DNA from: JBBIJR01 sp037445875
GTDB lineage: Bacteria; CLD3; SB21
NCBI GenBank assembly: GCA_037445875.1
Contig: JBBIJR010000040.1
Location: 1 to 31,851 of the forward strand
DNA length: 31,851 bases
Direction: 5' to 3'
This document shows positions 8,345-16,597 of this stretch, in pieces. The translations under genes were made by a program, and so were the position numbers. The notes under the pieces are model-generated. The model did no database searches and had not been told where the DNA came from. It saw nothing but the letters and a program-made list of their open reading frames with translations. The stretch's first letter is position 1. Each line of letters starts with the position of its first letter.

Positions 8345-8391
8345 AGTTTGACCGTTAGGGTTGAATGGGTGTACAAAATATTGCTTTTCGT

Positions 8392-8420
8392 TTGACATCG
8401 CAGAGGGTTTGGGCTATCTT
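8392..8420 (+). promoter_or_regulatory. Sigma-70-type promoter for the 29-codon membrane-peptide gene
   Basis: A perfect TTGACA (8392-8397), exactly 17 bases, then TATCTT (8415-8420). Transcription would begin near 8427, about 18 bases before the ATG at 8445. It is the best -35 box in the window. Confidence 0.65.
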
Positions 8421-8444
8421 GACTCGCCTTTATGTGAGGAAGTC

Positions 8445-8534
8445 ATGAATGAGATCGTGATGCTGGTACTGTTGCTCGCGCTGTTCTCGGCTTTTTGCGG
8501 TACGTTGTTCGTCATGCACCGCTACTATAAATAA
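8445..8534 (+). CDS. Small single-span membrane peptide (29 residues)
   Basis: The open frame encodes MNEIVMLVLLLALFSAFCG, then TLFVMHRYYK, and a TAA stop. GAGGA lies about six bases before the ATG and a strong promoter is just upstream. Residues 4-24 are continuously hydrophobic, and the C-terminus HRYYK is basic, so a single membrane helix with a cytoplasmic basic tail is likely. It is alone on the plus strand between two minus-strand genes (SpoIID-like and NtrC-like), so it is not part of either operon. It resembles no small protein I can name; helper subunits such as CydX, KdpF and CcoS have similar size but different sequence. Expression is inferred from the promoter and RBS. Confidence 0.6.
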   Translation: MNEIVMLVLLLALFSAFCGTLFVMHRYYK

Positions 8535-8552
8535 CCACCTGTCGCTGCAAAA

Positions 8553-9944
8553 TCAATCCATTTCCTCTCCGTTTTCCAGTTTGTCGGATACGATCCGGTA
8601 ATACTTGATCTTCTTGTGAAGGTTCGTCCGTTCGACGCCTAATTCCGCCGCGGACCTGGTGACGTTCCAGTTGTTTTTCTGCAAGGCCTGCACAATGCAG
8701 GCTTTTTCCAGTTCTTCCCTGGCCTCTTTCAGTGTTTTGCCTCCGAAAGCCGCAGAAGAAGCAGCGACTGCCCGATCCGGGAAAACAGGCAGGTCCGTCG
8801 GTTCGATCACATCGCCCCCGCTCAGGATCAACACGCGCTCGACCACGTTGCGCAATTCGCGGATGTTGCCCGGCCAACCGTGACGCCGCAGTGCTTCGAT
8901 GGCCTCTGATGAAAACGCCTTCGGCTTGATCACAGCTTCTTCGGCGCACTGCATGGTGAAGTACTCGACCAGGGCCGGCACGTCCTCCAGACGCTCTCTG
9001 AGCGGAGGCATCGTCAGGGGCACGACGCTCAGGCGAAAGTACAGGTCCTCCCGGAATCGCCCGGCTTCGACTTCCTTCTTGAGGTCCTTGTTCGTCGCCG
9101 TCAGCACGCGAACATCCACCTTCAGCGTTTTGCCGCCGCCGACCTTCTCGAATTCCCCCTCCTGCAGTACGCGCAGCACTTTGGCCTGCACCTTGAGACT
9201 CATGTCCCCGACCTCGTCCAGGAAGATCGTGCCGGTATCGGCCTGGGCGAATTTACCTTCACGGTCCGTTACCGCTCCCGTGTAGGCGCCCTTGACCACG
9301 CCGAAGAGCTCGCTTTCGATCAATTCCTCCGGAATCGCGGCGCAATTGACCTTGACGAAGGGCCGTTCCTTGCGCGGGCTCTGCTCGTGGATCGCACGCG
9401 CAGCCAGTTCCTTGCCGGTTCCGCTCTCACCCAGGATCAACACACGCGCGGACGTCGGCGCCACTTTCAGGATCTGTTCACGCACACGCTGCAAAGCGGC
9501 ACTCTCCCCGATCATGTTGAATCGGCCGGACAATTCGCGGCGCAGGTTCACGTTCTCGCTGCGCAGCGTGGCGCTCTCGAGGGCGTTGTGCGCCGTGATC
9601 AGGACCTTCTCTTTGGTGAGCGGTTTTTCGATGAAATCGTACGCACCGTTCTTCACCGCCTCGACGGCGTGTTCGATCGTACCGTGACCGGACATCATGA
9701 TGACCGGTACGGTCGAATCGATCCGGCGCAATTCCTTGAGGATCTCGAGGCCGTTCATGTCCGGGATCAGCAGGTCCAGGAACACGAGGCCGGGACGGTC
9801 CGTTCGAAAACGCTCCACCGCCTCCTTGCCTGTTTCTGCCTGAGCGGTCTCGTAGCGGGACGCGCGCAGGATCATTTCCAGCGAGCGCCGGATGTTCTTC
9901 TCATCGTCCACTATAAGAATGGTCGCCACAAGGCCTCCGCTCAT
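8553..9944 (-). CDS. NtrC-family sigma-54-dependent response regulator
   Basis: A 463-residue three-domain regulator. The receiver domain (about 7-120) has the acidic pair in IVDDE, phospho-acceptor D57 in LVFLDLL and K107 in EKP. The AAA+ domain (about 143-370) has Walker A GESGTGKE (172-179), GAYTGA at 219-224 (the sigma-54 contact loop, usually GAFTGA) and Walker B FLDEVGD (241-247). A Fis-type helix-turn-helix lies near 428-448. It should activate sigma-54 promoters when phosphorylated. The start ATG overlaps the murJ stop (ATGA), so it is the last gene of the ychF operon. No kinase is adjacent; the kinase at 22277 is a candidate partner only by being in the same window. The tyrosine in GAYTGA is a tolerated variant. 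Confidence 0.9.
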   Translation of the reverse strand: MSGGLVATILIVDDEKNIRRSLEMILRASRYETAQAETGKEAVERFRTDRPGLVFLDLLIPDMNGLEILKELRRIDSTVPVIMMSGHGTIEHAVEAVKNGAYDFIEKPLTKEKVLITAHNALESATLRSENVNLRRELSGRFNMIGESAALQRVREQILKVAPTSARVLILGESGTGKELAARAIHEQSPRKERPFVKVNCAAIPEELIESELFGVVKGAYTGAVTDREGKFAQADTGTIFLDEVGDMSLKVQAKVLRVLQEGEFEKVGGGKTLKVDVRVLTATNKDLKKEVEAGRFREDLYFRLSVVPLTMPPLRERLEDVPALVEYFTMQCAEEAVIKPKAFSSEAIEALRRHGWPGNIRELRNVVERVLILSGGDVIEPTDLPVFPDRAVAASSAAFGGKTLKEAREELEKACIVQALQKNNWNVTRSAAELGVERTNLHKKIKYYRIVSDKLENGEEMD

Positions 9945-11518
9945 TTCTTGAACAAACGTCCGGTCACGCGATTCCATACGCTGAAGTCGGCGCACCGAAA
10001 GAGCACGGTGAGGCCAACGTAAGACGCGGCGCCCAATCCGATACCCAGGACCGTCCGCATCAGGTACTGCATTCGCAGCGAATACGACGCCAGCCAAGGA
10101 CCGTCCGTCAGCCAGCGATTGAGGGCCAGGACGAGAGCCATCATGATCGCCGCGCACACAACGAGCTTGTACGAAGTATGCCAGACCTGTCGGATATCGA
10201 ACTGCACGACGCGTTTTTTCAGGCCGACCGTGAAGAACCCGACCTGGATCGCAAAAGCAACGAGAATTCCGAGGGAAAACGCGGACGGACCGATCCGGAA
10301 GGCCAGCAGGTAACTGATCGTCAGATTGATCACCGTCCCGGCCAGCCGGTACCAGAACGGCGTCCATGTGTCCTTGAGCGAGTAAAAGGCCCGCGCGTAC
10401 AGGTACCACAGACTTTCCAGCGGCACGGCGAGGGCATAGAAAAAGAGAATGCTCCCGGTCATGCGTACGTCTTCGGCATCGAATTGTCCACCCGCGAGGA
10501 CCAGTCCGATGATCTCGTCGGATAGTACGGCCATTCCCAGACCGGCCGGCAGCGTGAGATACAGGATCTGGCGAAACGAATTCTGAATATTGTAGTTGAA
10601 GTTATCGAAGTTCCGCTGGCCGACGTTCTCCGCCAGATACGGAAAGATGGCCGTCACGAAGGATATGCCGAACAGGCTGACCGGGAAGCTCTCGAAATTC
10701 AACGCATAGCGAAAGGAGCTGTAACTGCCCTCCTGCAGGTCCACCGACAGGCGTGAATACGCAAGGATCACCACCTGCAGAAGGGCCAGATTCAAGAAAT
10801 TCGGAATGGCCAGAAAGTACACCTGCCGGATACCCGTCGCCCCCCATTGCCAGGCCCATCGGTACCGGTACTCTGTCCGCATCAAGTCCGCGAGGTTGAC
10901 CAGGGCCACGAGTGCCGCGCCAATCAATGCCCCGTATGCCGCAGAATAGATGCCCGCTTGCCCGTGGAACAGCACCATACCGAGGATAATGGACGGATTG
11001 TACACCACAAGTGCGAGAGCATAGGCGGTGAAATGCTTGTGCGTCTGCAGAATACCGCTGAAGATCTTGCTGACGGCAAAGAAAATCTGGGCCAGCAGGA
11101 AAATACGGGTGACGTCGATCACGCCCGCCTTTTCTTCCGCGGGAAAATCCGTACCCAACCACACCACCACGATCTGCGGCATGAAGAGGCCCACCAGCAG
11201 ACAGATCGCCGTGAATACGCAAAGCGTGATGTTCAGAAAACTGCTGGCCATTCGGTTGGCCTCCTCACGCGAACACTGCGCTACATGTTCCGCGAACACC
11301 GGAATGAAAGAAGAACTGGTGACCCCCATGATCAGGATATTCTGCAGCATGTCCGGGATGGTATACCCGTAGTTGTAAAAGTCCGTCTCGAGGCTCGCGC
11401 CGAAATAGTGGGCCATCACCTTGTCCCGCACCAGACCCAACGCGGTGCTGAGGAACGTGGCGACGCTCACGAAAAGAGCGGCAATACCGGCCTGCTGGGA
11501 TCGAAAAATTCTCTTCAT
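9941..11518 (-). CDS. murJ: Lipid II flippase MurJ
   Basis: A 525-residue polytopic membrane protein of the MviN/MurJ family. It starts MKRIFRSQQAGIAALFVSV, then LSTALGLVRDKVMAHYFG, the characteristic first-helix region, and FSSFIPVF-like and SLFGISFVTAIFPYLAENV segments follow; some fourteen hydrophobic spans are visible. MurJ moves lipid-linked peptidoglycan precursor across the inner membrane. Its ATG overlaps the stop of the upstream GT-C-like gene and its stop overlaps the start of the NtrC gene, both as ATGA, implying coupled translation. The sequence looks complete. Confidence 0.9.
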   Translation of the reverse strand: MKRIFRSQQAGIAALFVSVATFLSTALGLVRDKVMAHYFGASLETDFYNYGYTIPDMLQNILIMGVTSSSFIPVFAEHVAQCSREEANRMASSFLNITLCVFTAICLLVGLFMPQIVVVWLGTDFPAEEKAGVIDVTRIFLLAQIFFAVSKIFSGILQTHKHFTAYALALVVYNPSIILGMVLFHGQAGIYSAAYGALIGAALVALVNLADLMRTEYRYRWAWQWGATGIRQVYFLAIPNFLNLALLQVVILAYSRLSVDLQEGSYSSFRYALNFESFPVSLFGISFVTAIFPYLAENVGQRNFDNFNYNIQNSFRQILYLTLPAGLGMAVLSDEIIGLVLAGGQFDAEDVRMTGSILFFYALAVPLESLWYLYARAFYSLKDTWTPFWYRLAGTVINLTISYLLAFRIGPSAFSLGILVAFAIQVGFFTVGLKKRVVQFDIRQVWHTSYKLVVCAAIMMALVLALNRWLTDGPWLASYSLRMQYLMRTVLGIGLGAASYVGLTVLFRCADFSVWNRVTGRLFKK

Positions 11519-13104
11519 GGACGAGTTCCTGATGCCTCTCCGGTACCCGCATGGCGTTTGGCAAATACCGTGACTCGCGCGGCTTCGGCGACAACCCGAT
11601 AGGATGGATCCAGCCATGAAGCTGCCCGGGACCGGAACCGGGGCGTGCCGATGACCGCGACCCGCTCGAAAGTTTCGCCAATCCGATGCGCCGTGTCGGC
11701 GGGCCGTGAGAAGAAATCGTCGGACGATTCGAATCGGTCGAGCTGCTGCTCCAACCTCACCGCTCTCGGCACAACGGACGATGGGGTGTACGCTATCAGG
11801 CCGACCGGATGAATGGGGACGGCTTCTCGCCATTCTTCACCGATCGTATGATAGTGCATTCGCAGGTACGGCTGAATGCATCCGCTGAAGCCGTTCGCCC
11901 ACGATTTGTCGAATTCGTCCGTTCCCTGCCGTCCCACCATCAGCGTGCGGCCGGCGACGTAGTGGGGGCGGACCGTGTCCACTACCGCTGTCTTATCTCT
12001 GTCGACTTCGCCGACAACCCACACCCGCAGCACGATGACCAACGTGATAACAACAAGGGCCATCCCGTCGTGTTTCTTGTCACGAACCGGATATCGTATC
12101 GTCAGAGGGACCGTCATCAAGATCGCAGGCACGAATCGCGAACTCACCGGATAGAATTCCCCGATTCGAAAAACCGGACTGAACAAAACGAGTACGACGC
12201 ACACGAGTACCAACCCGAGCACGAAGGGCTGCCTCGCGAACCGCCTCCGCTGTGTCCACAAGAAGACGGCAAGCAATATCAGCAACCCCAGATTTACCGC
12301 TGTCAGGGGAAACGGAGCGTCGGTCAAAACGAATCGCGGAAAGAACGTCAACGACGATTTGAGCGAGAGCACCATCTGAGGGAAACTATGGTACAACGCG
12401 AGGAGAGGCCCTCCTCCGGAAGGCGCACCGGCGCCATAGACGAAGAGAACAACAAGGCCCGGCAGCAAACACGCGGCCGCCCCCACCCGCTGAAGCGCCG
12501 ACAGCTGCCGGCGATGGACCACGCACCACGCGGCGGCCGACAGATAGAACAAACCCATCACGAACGCATGCGTGACGTACAACACGAGGGACATCACGAC
12601 CCACTGCACACCGTGCTTCCGATCGAGCGACTCCATGCGAATCAGCGCCGGCCAGTACGCGATCCACAACGCAAGTCCGACCATGTAGCTGAGAAAACCC
12701 ATGAAGAAGAAGAAATGGAAGGCGAACATCAGTCCGAAAAACCGCAGCGGGGAATCGCCCGCGACCTCGCGTACGCAAAAGTAATACGCCAGGGCGAAGC
12801 ATACCGCGTACAGCGACAGGAACACACGGCCGGCTACGTCCATCGGGAAAACGGTTTGCAGCAAGGCCATGACCGCCGTGACCAGCACGTTCGGCGCAGG
12901 GACCGGTTCGACCTGCAGACGGTAGTGGTCCGCGACACCGGGCTCTTCGCTCAACAATCCCCAGGTGATCCTGGACTGCAGCAGCCAGTCGTAATAATCC
13001 TGATAGGGAAACGTGCGCGGGAGCCAGAAATGCGTCACGACCGTGACGGCCAGCAATACGGCAAACAAGCTCTGCGGCCATCGATCACGAAGGGTAACCA
13101 TCAT
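11515..13104 (-). CDS. Polytopic membrane protein, possibly GT-C-fold glycosyltransferase-like
   Basis: A 529-residue protein with about ten hydrophobic spans in residues 10-390 and a soluble C-terminal region of about 130 residues. An acidic, aromatic-rich loop PYQDYYDW (about 33-40) follows the first helix; such an acidic first periplasmic loop is common in GT-C glycosyltransferases, but I recognise no specific family. The C-terminal part begins near VVDTVRPHYVAGRTLMVG and contains no motif I know. The start overlaps the LON-domain gene stop and the stop overlaps murJ (ATGA both sides). The location next to murJ suggests an envelope polymer role, which is inference. Two adjacent ATGs (13104 and 13101) are possible starts; the first overlaps the upstream stop. 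Confidence 0.7.
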   Translation of the reverse strand: MMVTLRDRWPQSLFAVLLAVTVVTHFWLPRTFPYQDYYDWLLQSRITWGLLSEEPGVADHYRLQVEPVPAPNVLVTAVMALLQTVFPMDVAGRVFLSLYAVCFALAYYFCVREVAGDSPLRFFGLMFAFHFFFFMGFLSYMVGLALWIAYWPALIRMESLDRKHGVQWVVMSLVLYVTHAFVMGLFYLSAAAWCVVHRRQLSALQRVGAAACLLPGLVVLFVYGAGAPSGGGPLLALYHSFPQMVLSLKSSLTFFPRFVLTDAPFPLTAVNLGLLILLAVFLWTQRRRFARQPFVLGLVLVCVVLVLFSPVFRIGEFYPVSSRFVPAILMTVPLTIRYPVRDKKHDGMALVVITLVIVLRVWVVGEVDRDKTAVVDTVRPHYVAGRTLMVGRQGTDEFDKSWANGFSGCIQPYLRMHYHTIGEEWREAVPIHPVGLIAYTPSSVVPRAVRLEQQLDRFESSDDFFSRPADTAHRIGETFERVAVIGTPRFRSRAASWLDPSYRVVAEAARVTVFAKRHAGTGEASGTRP

Positions 13105-13739
13105 ACCGTCCGGTTGTTCAGGCGGCCGTTGCCGCTGATGATGCCCTCGATATCGCGGTTCATTTTCAACCGGTCGATGAGCTTCTGGAGGGCGGCCGCC
13201 GCCTTGCGAAGACGCTCCGACGCGGAGGTCATTTCGAGGAACGCCTGCTTTTCTTCGAGGCGGAATCCGGCCGTGGCCGGGACCAGAAACGACGCATCCA
13301 GCGCGGTCAGCGTCTCCGGCAGGGGACCTCCCGGATCGCGCGCAGCCAGCCGGGTCGCTTCGGTATGCAGGGCCCGAGCCGCCTGCGCCAAAGCCTCCAT
13401 CTCCGATCGGTCCTCGTCCGGCCCGTCCTGCATCCACTCCACCTCGGCGGTCAGATACGGTTTCTCCGAAACGATGCGGTGGACCATGAACCGGTCACGG
13501 CCTTCCACCAGAATATTCATCCGCCCGTCTTCGAACTTCTTGAACACCTGCCGGATGGCGGCCGTGCAACCGACGCGATGGAGATTTTCACCCGTATAAT
13601 ATACGATACCGAACACCGTGTCGTTTTCAAGACACTCCCCGATCAGCAGTTTGTAGCGCTCCTCGAAGATATGGAGCGGAAGAGGCATGCCGGGAAACAA
13701 CACGACACCGAGAGGAAAGAGTGGAAGCGATTCGGACAT
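13101..13739 (-). CDS. LON N-terminal (substrate-binding) domain protein
   Basis: A 212-residue protein. Residues 4-40 read LPLFPLGVVLFPGMPLPLHIFEERYK, the signature start of Lon substrate-binding (PUA-like) domains, and IFGIVYY-type and LVEGRDRFMV stretches follow. No ATPase or protease domain is attached, so this is the stand-alone LON type found widely in bacteria, whose role is poorly known. The start lies one base after the aroB stop and the stop overlaps the next gene's ATG, placing it firmly inside the operon. The C-terminal 70 residues are helical and charged. Confidence 0.85.
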   Translation of the reverse strand: MSESLPLFPLGVVLFPGMPLPLHIFEERYKLLIGECLENDTVFGIVYYTGENLHRVGCTAAIRQVFKKFEDGRMNILVEGRDRFMVHRIVSEKPYLTAEVEWMQDGPDEDRSEMEALAQAARALHTEATRLAARDPGGPLPETLTALDASFLVPATAGFRLEEKQAFLEMTSASERLRKAAAALQKLIDRLKMNRDIEGIISGNGRLNNRTV

Positions 13740-13740
13740 A

Positions 13741-14850
13741 TCAAGACTCCTCAGCCGTTTCCAGCATGGCACGGACGGCACGGTGGATCGCAGCGGAAGG
13801 TACATCCTCATGCACGATGGCATGTCCCGGACGATCGAGCAGGACAAAACGCAGGCCGCGCACGGCTCGTTTCTTGTCCACCTGCATGCGGTCAAGGATC
13901 GCGCCGGGGTTCGTGCGACGGAGGAGACTCCTGACAGACCTCCGGGACACGACCTGAGAAACCGCGGTAAGCAAGAGCGCCATCGTTTCGTCCCGTTCGG
14001 CCGGTGACAAAAGGCCGACCTCGGTGGACGCATGCACAGCAGCCGTCATCCCCAACCACACCGCTTCTCCGTGCGTCAGCGTGCGGTAACCGCCGGCGTT
14101 CTCCAGCGCATGCCCGAACGTGTGTCCAAAATTGAGCACCATCCGGCGTCCGCGTTCATTCGGATCGGTGCGGACGATCTTCGCCTTGACCACGCAGGAC
14201 CGCTGCACCGCCTGGGTCAATGCCTCGTGGCTGCCCGCCAGAAGCCTGGTGAAGTTCCGGCGCGTCCACTCGAGAAAATTGCGGTCTGCAATGAGTCCGT
14301 ATTTCACCACCTCCGCCAGGCCGCTCACACGCTGCCGCTCGGAAAGCGTGCGGAGCACCGACGGCACGAGGAACACGGCTTCCGGCGGATAGAACGCGCC
14401 GATGAGATTCTTGCCCATCGGATGATTGACCCCGACCTTCCCGCCGATGGAACTGTCGGCCATGGCGATGACGGTCGTCGGCACGTGCACGAGCGGCACG
14501 CCCCGCATGAACGTCGCCGCGACGAAGCCGGCCAGATCCCCGACCACTCCACCACCGAACGCGACCACGACGGCGTCCCTGCGTGCTCCCAGGCGCAGAA
14601 GAGAAGTGTACAGTCCCGCGGCCTGCTTCGGCGTCTTGTACCGCTCCCCATCCCCGACGGCCAGAACGGCCCGAACGTTGAGAACCTTTCGCAGGTCGCT
14701 CAGCGAATGGGCGTAAAGTCTTTTCAGTGTGCGGTTGGTGATCACATAGACCGGGCGGCCGCCGACATGCCTGCCCAGGCCCGCGGGGAGTTCCCGCAGG
14801 CGCTTGCAGAACACGACCGGATAGGCCAGCCCCGTCGGGAGCGTTCTCAT
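13741..14850 (-). CDS. aroB: 3-Dehydroquinate synthase
   Basis: A 369-residue enzyme of the shikimate pathway converting DAHP to 3-dehydroquinate with NAD and a divalent metal. Visible motifs are GDGERYKT (66-73), the NAD-binding FGGGVVGDLAGFVA (98-111), PTTVIAMADSSIGGKVGVN (124-142) and the metal ligands E180 (LAEVVKYG), H243 (NFGHTFGH) and H260 (LTHGEAV). Length and motif spacing are normal for AroB. It follows ychF by nine bases and precedes the LON gene by one base. The shikimate product feeds chorismate to PabB and aromatic amino acids, but the pab genes in this window are in a separate operon. Confidence 0.95.
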   Translation of the reverse strand: MRTLPTGLAYPVVFCKRLRELPAGLGRHVGGRPVYVITNRTLKRLYAHSLSDLRKVLNVRAVLAVGDGERYKTPKQAAGLYTSLLRLGARRDAVVVAFGGGVVGDLAGFVAATFMRGVPLVHVPTTVIAMADSSIGGKVGVNHPMGKNLIGAFYPPEAVFLVPSVLRTLSERQRVSGLAEVVKYGLIADRNFLEWTRRNFTRLLAGSHEALTQAVQRSCVVKAKIVRTDPNERGRRMVLNFGHTFGHALENAGGYRTLTHGEAVWLGMTAAVHASTEVGLLSPAERDETMALLLTAVSQVVSRRSVRSLLRRTNPGAILDRMQVDKKRAVRGLRFVLLDRPGHAIVHEDVPSAAIHRAVRAMLETAEES

Positions 14851-14859
14851 CGGTGCTCG

Positions 14860-15954
14860 TCAGACATTGAATTTGAAATGCATGACGTCCCCGTCGCGGA
14901 CGACGTAGTCGCGGCCTTCGGTGCGCAGCACGCCTTTGTCGCGGCACGCCTGTTCCGATCCGAGACGGACGTAGTCTTCCCACCATATCACATCGGCGCA
15001 GATGAACCCGTGTTCGAAGTCGGTATGGATCACACCGGCCGCCTGCGGGTTTTTCGTTCCCCGATGGATCGTCCAGGCACGCACTTCGTCGGGTCCCGCC
15101 GTGAGGAAACTTACGAGGTCGAGAAGTTGGTAGGTCTCGCGGATCAAGGCGTGCAGGCCCGGCTCTTTGAGGCCGATGCTCTCCAGAAAAGCCTGCCGTT
15201 CCGCGGCGTCCAGTTCGGCGATCTCCGCTTCGATCTTGCCCGAGATCACGACGACGCGTGCACGTTCCGTCTCGGCGATACGGCGGACTTCCTCCACGTG
15301 ACCGTTGCCCTTCAGGATGTCCTCCTCCGACACGTTGCAGATGTACAGCACGGGCTTGAGCGTGAGCAGAAACAGATCGCCGATGTGATGCAATTCGGTC
15401 TCGGACAATCCGGCCAGGCGCAGCGGCCGTCCGTCGTCGAGTACCGTCTTGACCTTGTGCAGAACGTCCAACTGCGCGCGCGCTTCCTTGTCGCCCGATT
15501 TCGCCGTGCGCTCCGTCTGGGGCAGTCGTTTCTGTACGCTTTCGAGGTCTTTGAGTACCAGCTCCGTATTGATGATCTCGATGTCCCGCGCGGGACGGAT
15601 GGTGCCTTCCACGTGCACGACGTCCGGATCTTCGAAGCACCGAACGACGTGACCGATGGCGTCGACTTCGCGGATGTGGCTGAGGAACTGGTTCCCAAGA
15701 CCTTCACCGGCGTTGGCCCCCTTGACGAGGCCCGCGATGTCCACGAAGTTGACCGTTGTGTAGATGGTCTTCTTCGGTTTCAGCAGTGCCGACAGTTGGT
15801 CGATCCGGTGGTCGGGTACGGTGACGACGCCCACGTTGGGCTCGATGGTGCAGAAGGGATAATTGGCCGAGGCCGCGCCGGCCGCCGTCAGCGCATTGAA
15901 GATGGTGGACTTGCCGACGTTGGGTAGACCGACGATACCGCATCGCAAGGGCAT
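14860..15954 (-). CDS. ychF: Ribosome-binding ATPase YchF
   Basis: A 364-residue Obg-family protein. The P-loop GLPNVGKST lies at 9-17, the switch region FVDIAGLVKGANAGEGLGNQFL follows, and the base-specificity motif is NVSEE instead of NKxD, which in YchF goes with ATP preference. A coiled-coil insertion near 125-165 and a C-terminal TGS-like domain (RAWTIHRGT, AAGVIHTDFEHGF, KFNV end) complete the normal layout. It is the first gene of the operon; AAAGGA lies about eleven bases before the ATG. The intergenic region to the divergent gene at 16155 contains a purine-rich tract on the plus strand, but I could not identify its own promoter. Confidence 0.95.
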   Translation of the reverse strand: MPLRCGIVGLPNVGKSTIFNALTAAGAASANYPFCTIEPNVGVVTVPDHRIDQLSALLKPKKTIYTTVNFVDIAGLVKGANAGEGLGNQFLSHIREVDAIGHVVRCFEDPDVVHVEGTIRPARDIEIINTELVLKDLESVQKRLPQTERTAKSGDKEARAQLDVLHKVKTVLDDGRPLRLAGLSETELHHIGDLFLLTLKPVLYICNVSEEDILKGNGHVEEVRRIAETERARVVVISGKIEAEIAELDAAERQAFLESIGLKEPGLHALIRETYQLLDLVSFLTAGPDEVRAWTIHRGTKNPQAAGVIHTDFEHGFICADVIWWEDYVRLGSEQACRDKGVLRTEGRDYVVRDGDVMHFKFNV

Positions 15955-16098
15955 GGTGAACGCAATTCCTTTCCAGGATCGCCGTGAATTCGCTCAGGGC
16001 GGCTAAAGGTATTCGAAACGGCGGAGAAAAAAAAGGGAAAAGGGGCGAGCGAGGATGTCCCCGCCACGGTCCCAGGATTGACGGTTCTGCGAATTTGT

Positions 16099-16127
16099 TT
16101 GAAATTGCAGACCGATTTCAGTATTCT
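16099..16127 (+). promoter_or_regulatory. Promoter for the small secreted protein gene
   Basis: TTGAAA (16099-16104), a 17-base spacer and TATTCT (16122-16127). Transcription would start near 16134, ten bases before the AAGGAGG ribosome binding site at 16144-16150. Confidence 0.5.
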
Positions 16128-16154
16128 TGAAAGGAACTCACGCAAGGAGGATCT

Positions 16155-16592
16155 ATGCGATTGACGGGACTTCTGATAGTGATCGCCCTGGCCTCGGCGG
16201 CATACGGCCAGGAACGATATGCGATCGCCTTCGGCGGGCAAAGCATCGATATCCGAATCGCCCGACGGACCGCCGAGGGATTCGCCAAAACCATCACCAT
16301 CAATTCCACGACCCCCATCACGGTCGCGTTCATGAAGAACGACAAGACCGGCCTGAACCGGACCGGCAAATCGATCGCCATCGAATTCAAACGCAACGAC
16401 AACCTCGAAGACGTGGCAGACCTCACCATCGACGGGACGAACTGGTGGTCCACACGCTGCATCTACTACGTCACCGGCTACGTTTCCCAGGGCTCGATCA
16501 GTTTCAACGGCGAAAGACGAGAAGTGGTCAACACGATCTTCTTCCACGAGCAGATGGGCTTTCCGTTCAGCCTGACCCGGCTGGTGAACTGA
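16155..16592 (+). CDS. Small secreted protein of unknown function
   Basis: A 145-residue protein with a signal peptide (residues 1-19, MRLTGLLIVIALASAAYGQ). The mature part is beta-rich, with alternating polar and hydrophobic residues (YAIAFGGQSIDIRIARR, ITINSTTPITVAFMK) and a single cysteine near residue 103 (WWSTRCIYYV). I recognise no family. A near-consensus RBS (AAGGAGG, four bases before the ATG) and a promoter suggest good expression. The next gene starts five bases after its stop without its own visible RBS, so the two are probably one transcript. It could be a periplasmic or surface protein; no function is assigned. Confidence 0.75.
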   Translation: MRLTGLLIVIALASAAYGQERYAIAFGGQSIDIRIARRTAEGFAKTITINSTTPITVAFMKNDKTGLNRTGKSIAIEFKRNDNLEDVADLTIDGTNWWSTRCIYYVTGYVSQGSISFNGERREVVNTIFFHEQMGFPFSLTRLVN

Positions 16593-16597
16593 CTTGA

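Noticed and set aside
8345..8398. Upstream ATG at 8398 as the SpoIID-like gene start
   Set aside because: It would place 18 residues before a perfect lipoprotein signal peptide and overlaps the divergent -35 box.
11809..15927. Two ~600-codon plus-strand open frames opposite ychF, aroB, the LON gene and the GT-C-like gene
   Set aside because: They are rich in R, H, Q and D as expected of antisense reading of GC-rich genes and cross several well-identified genes.
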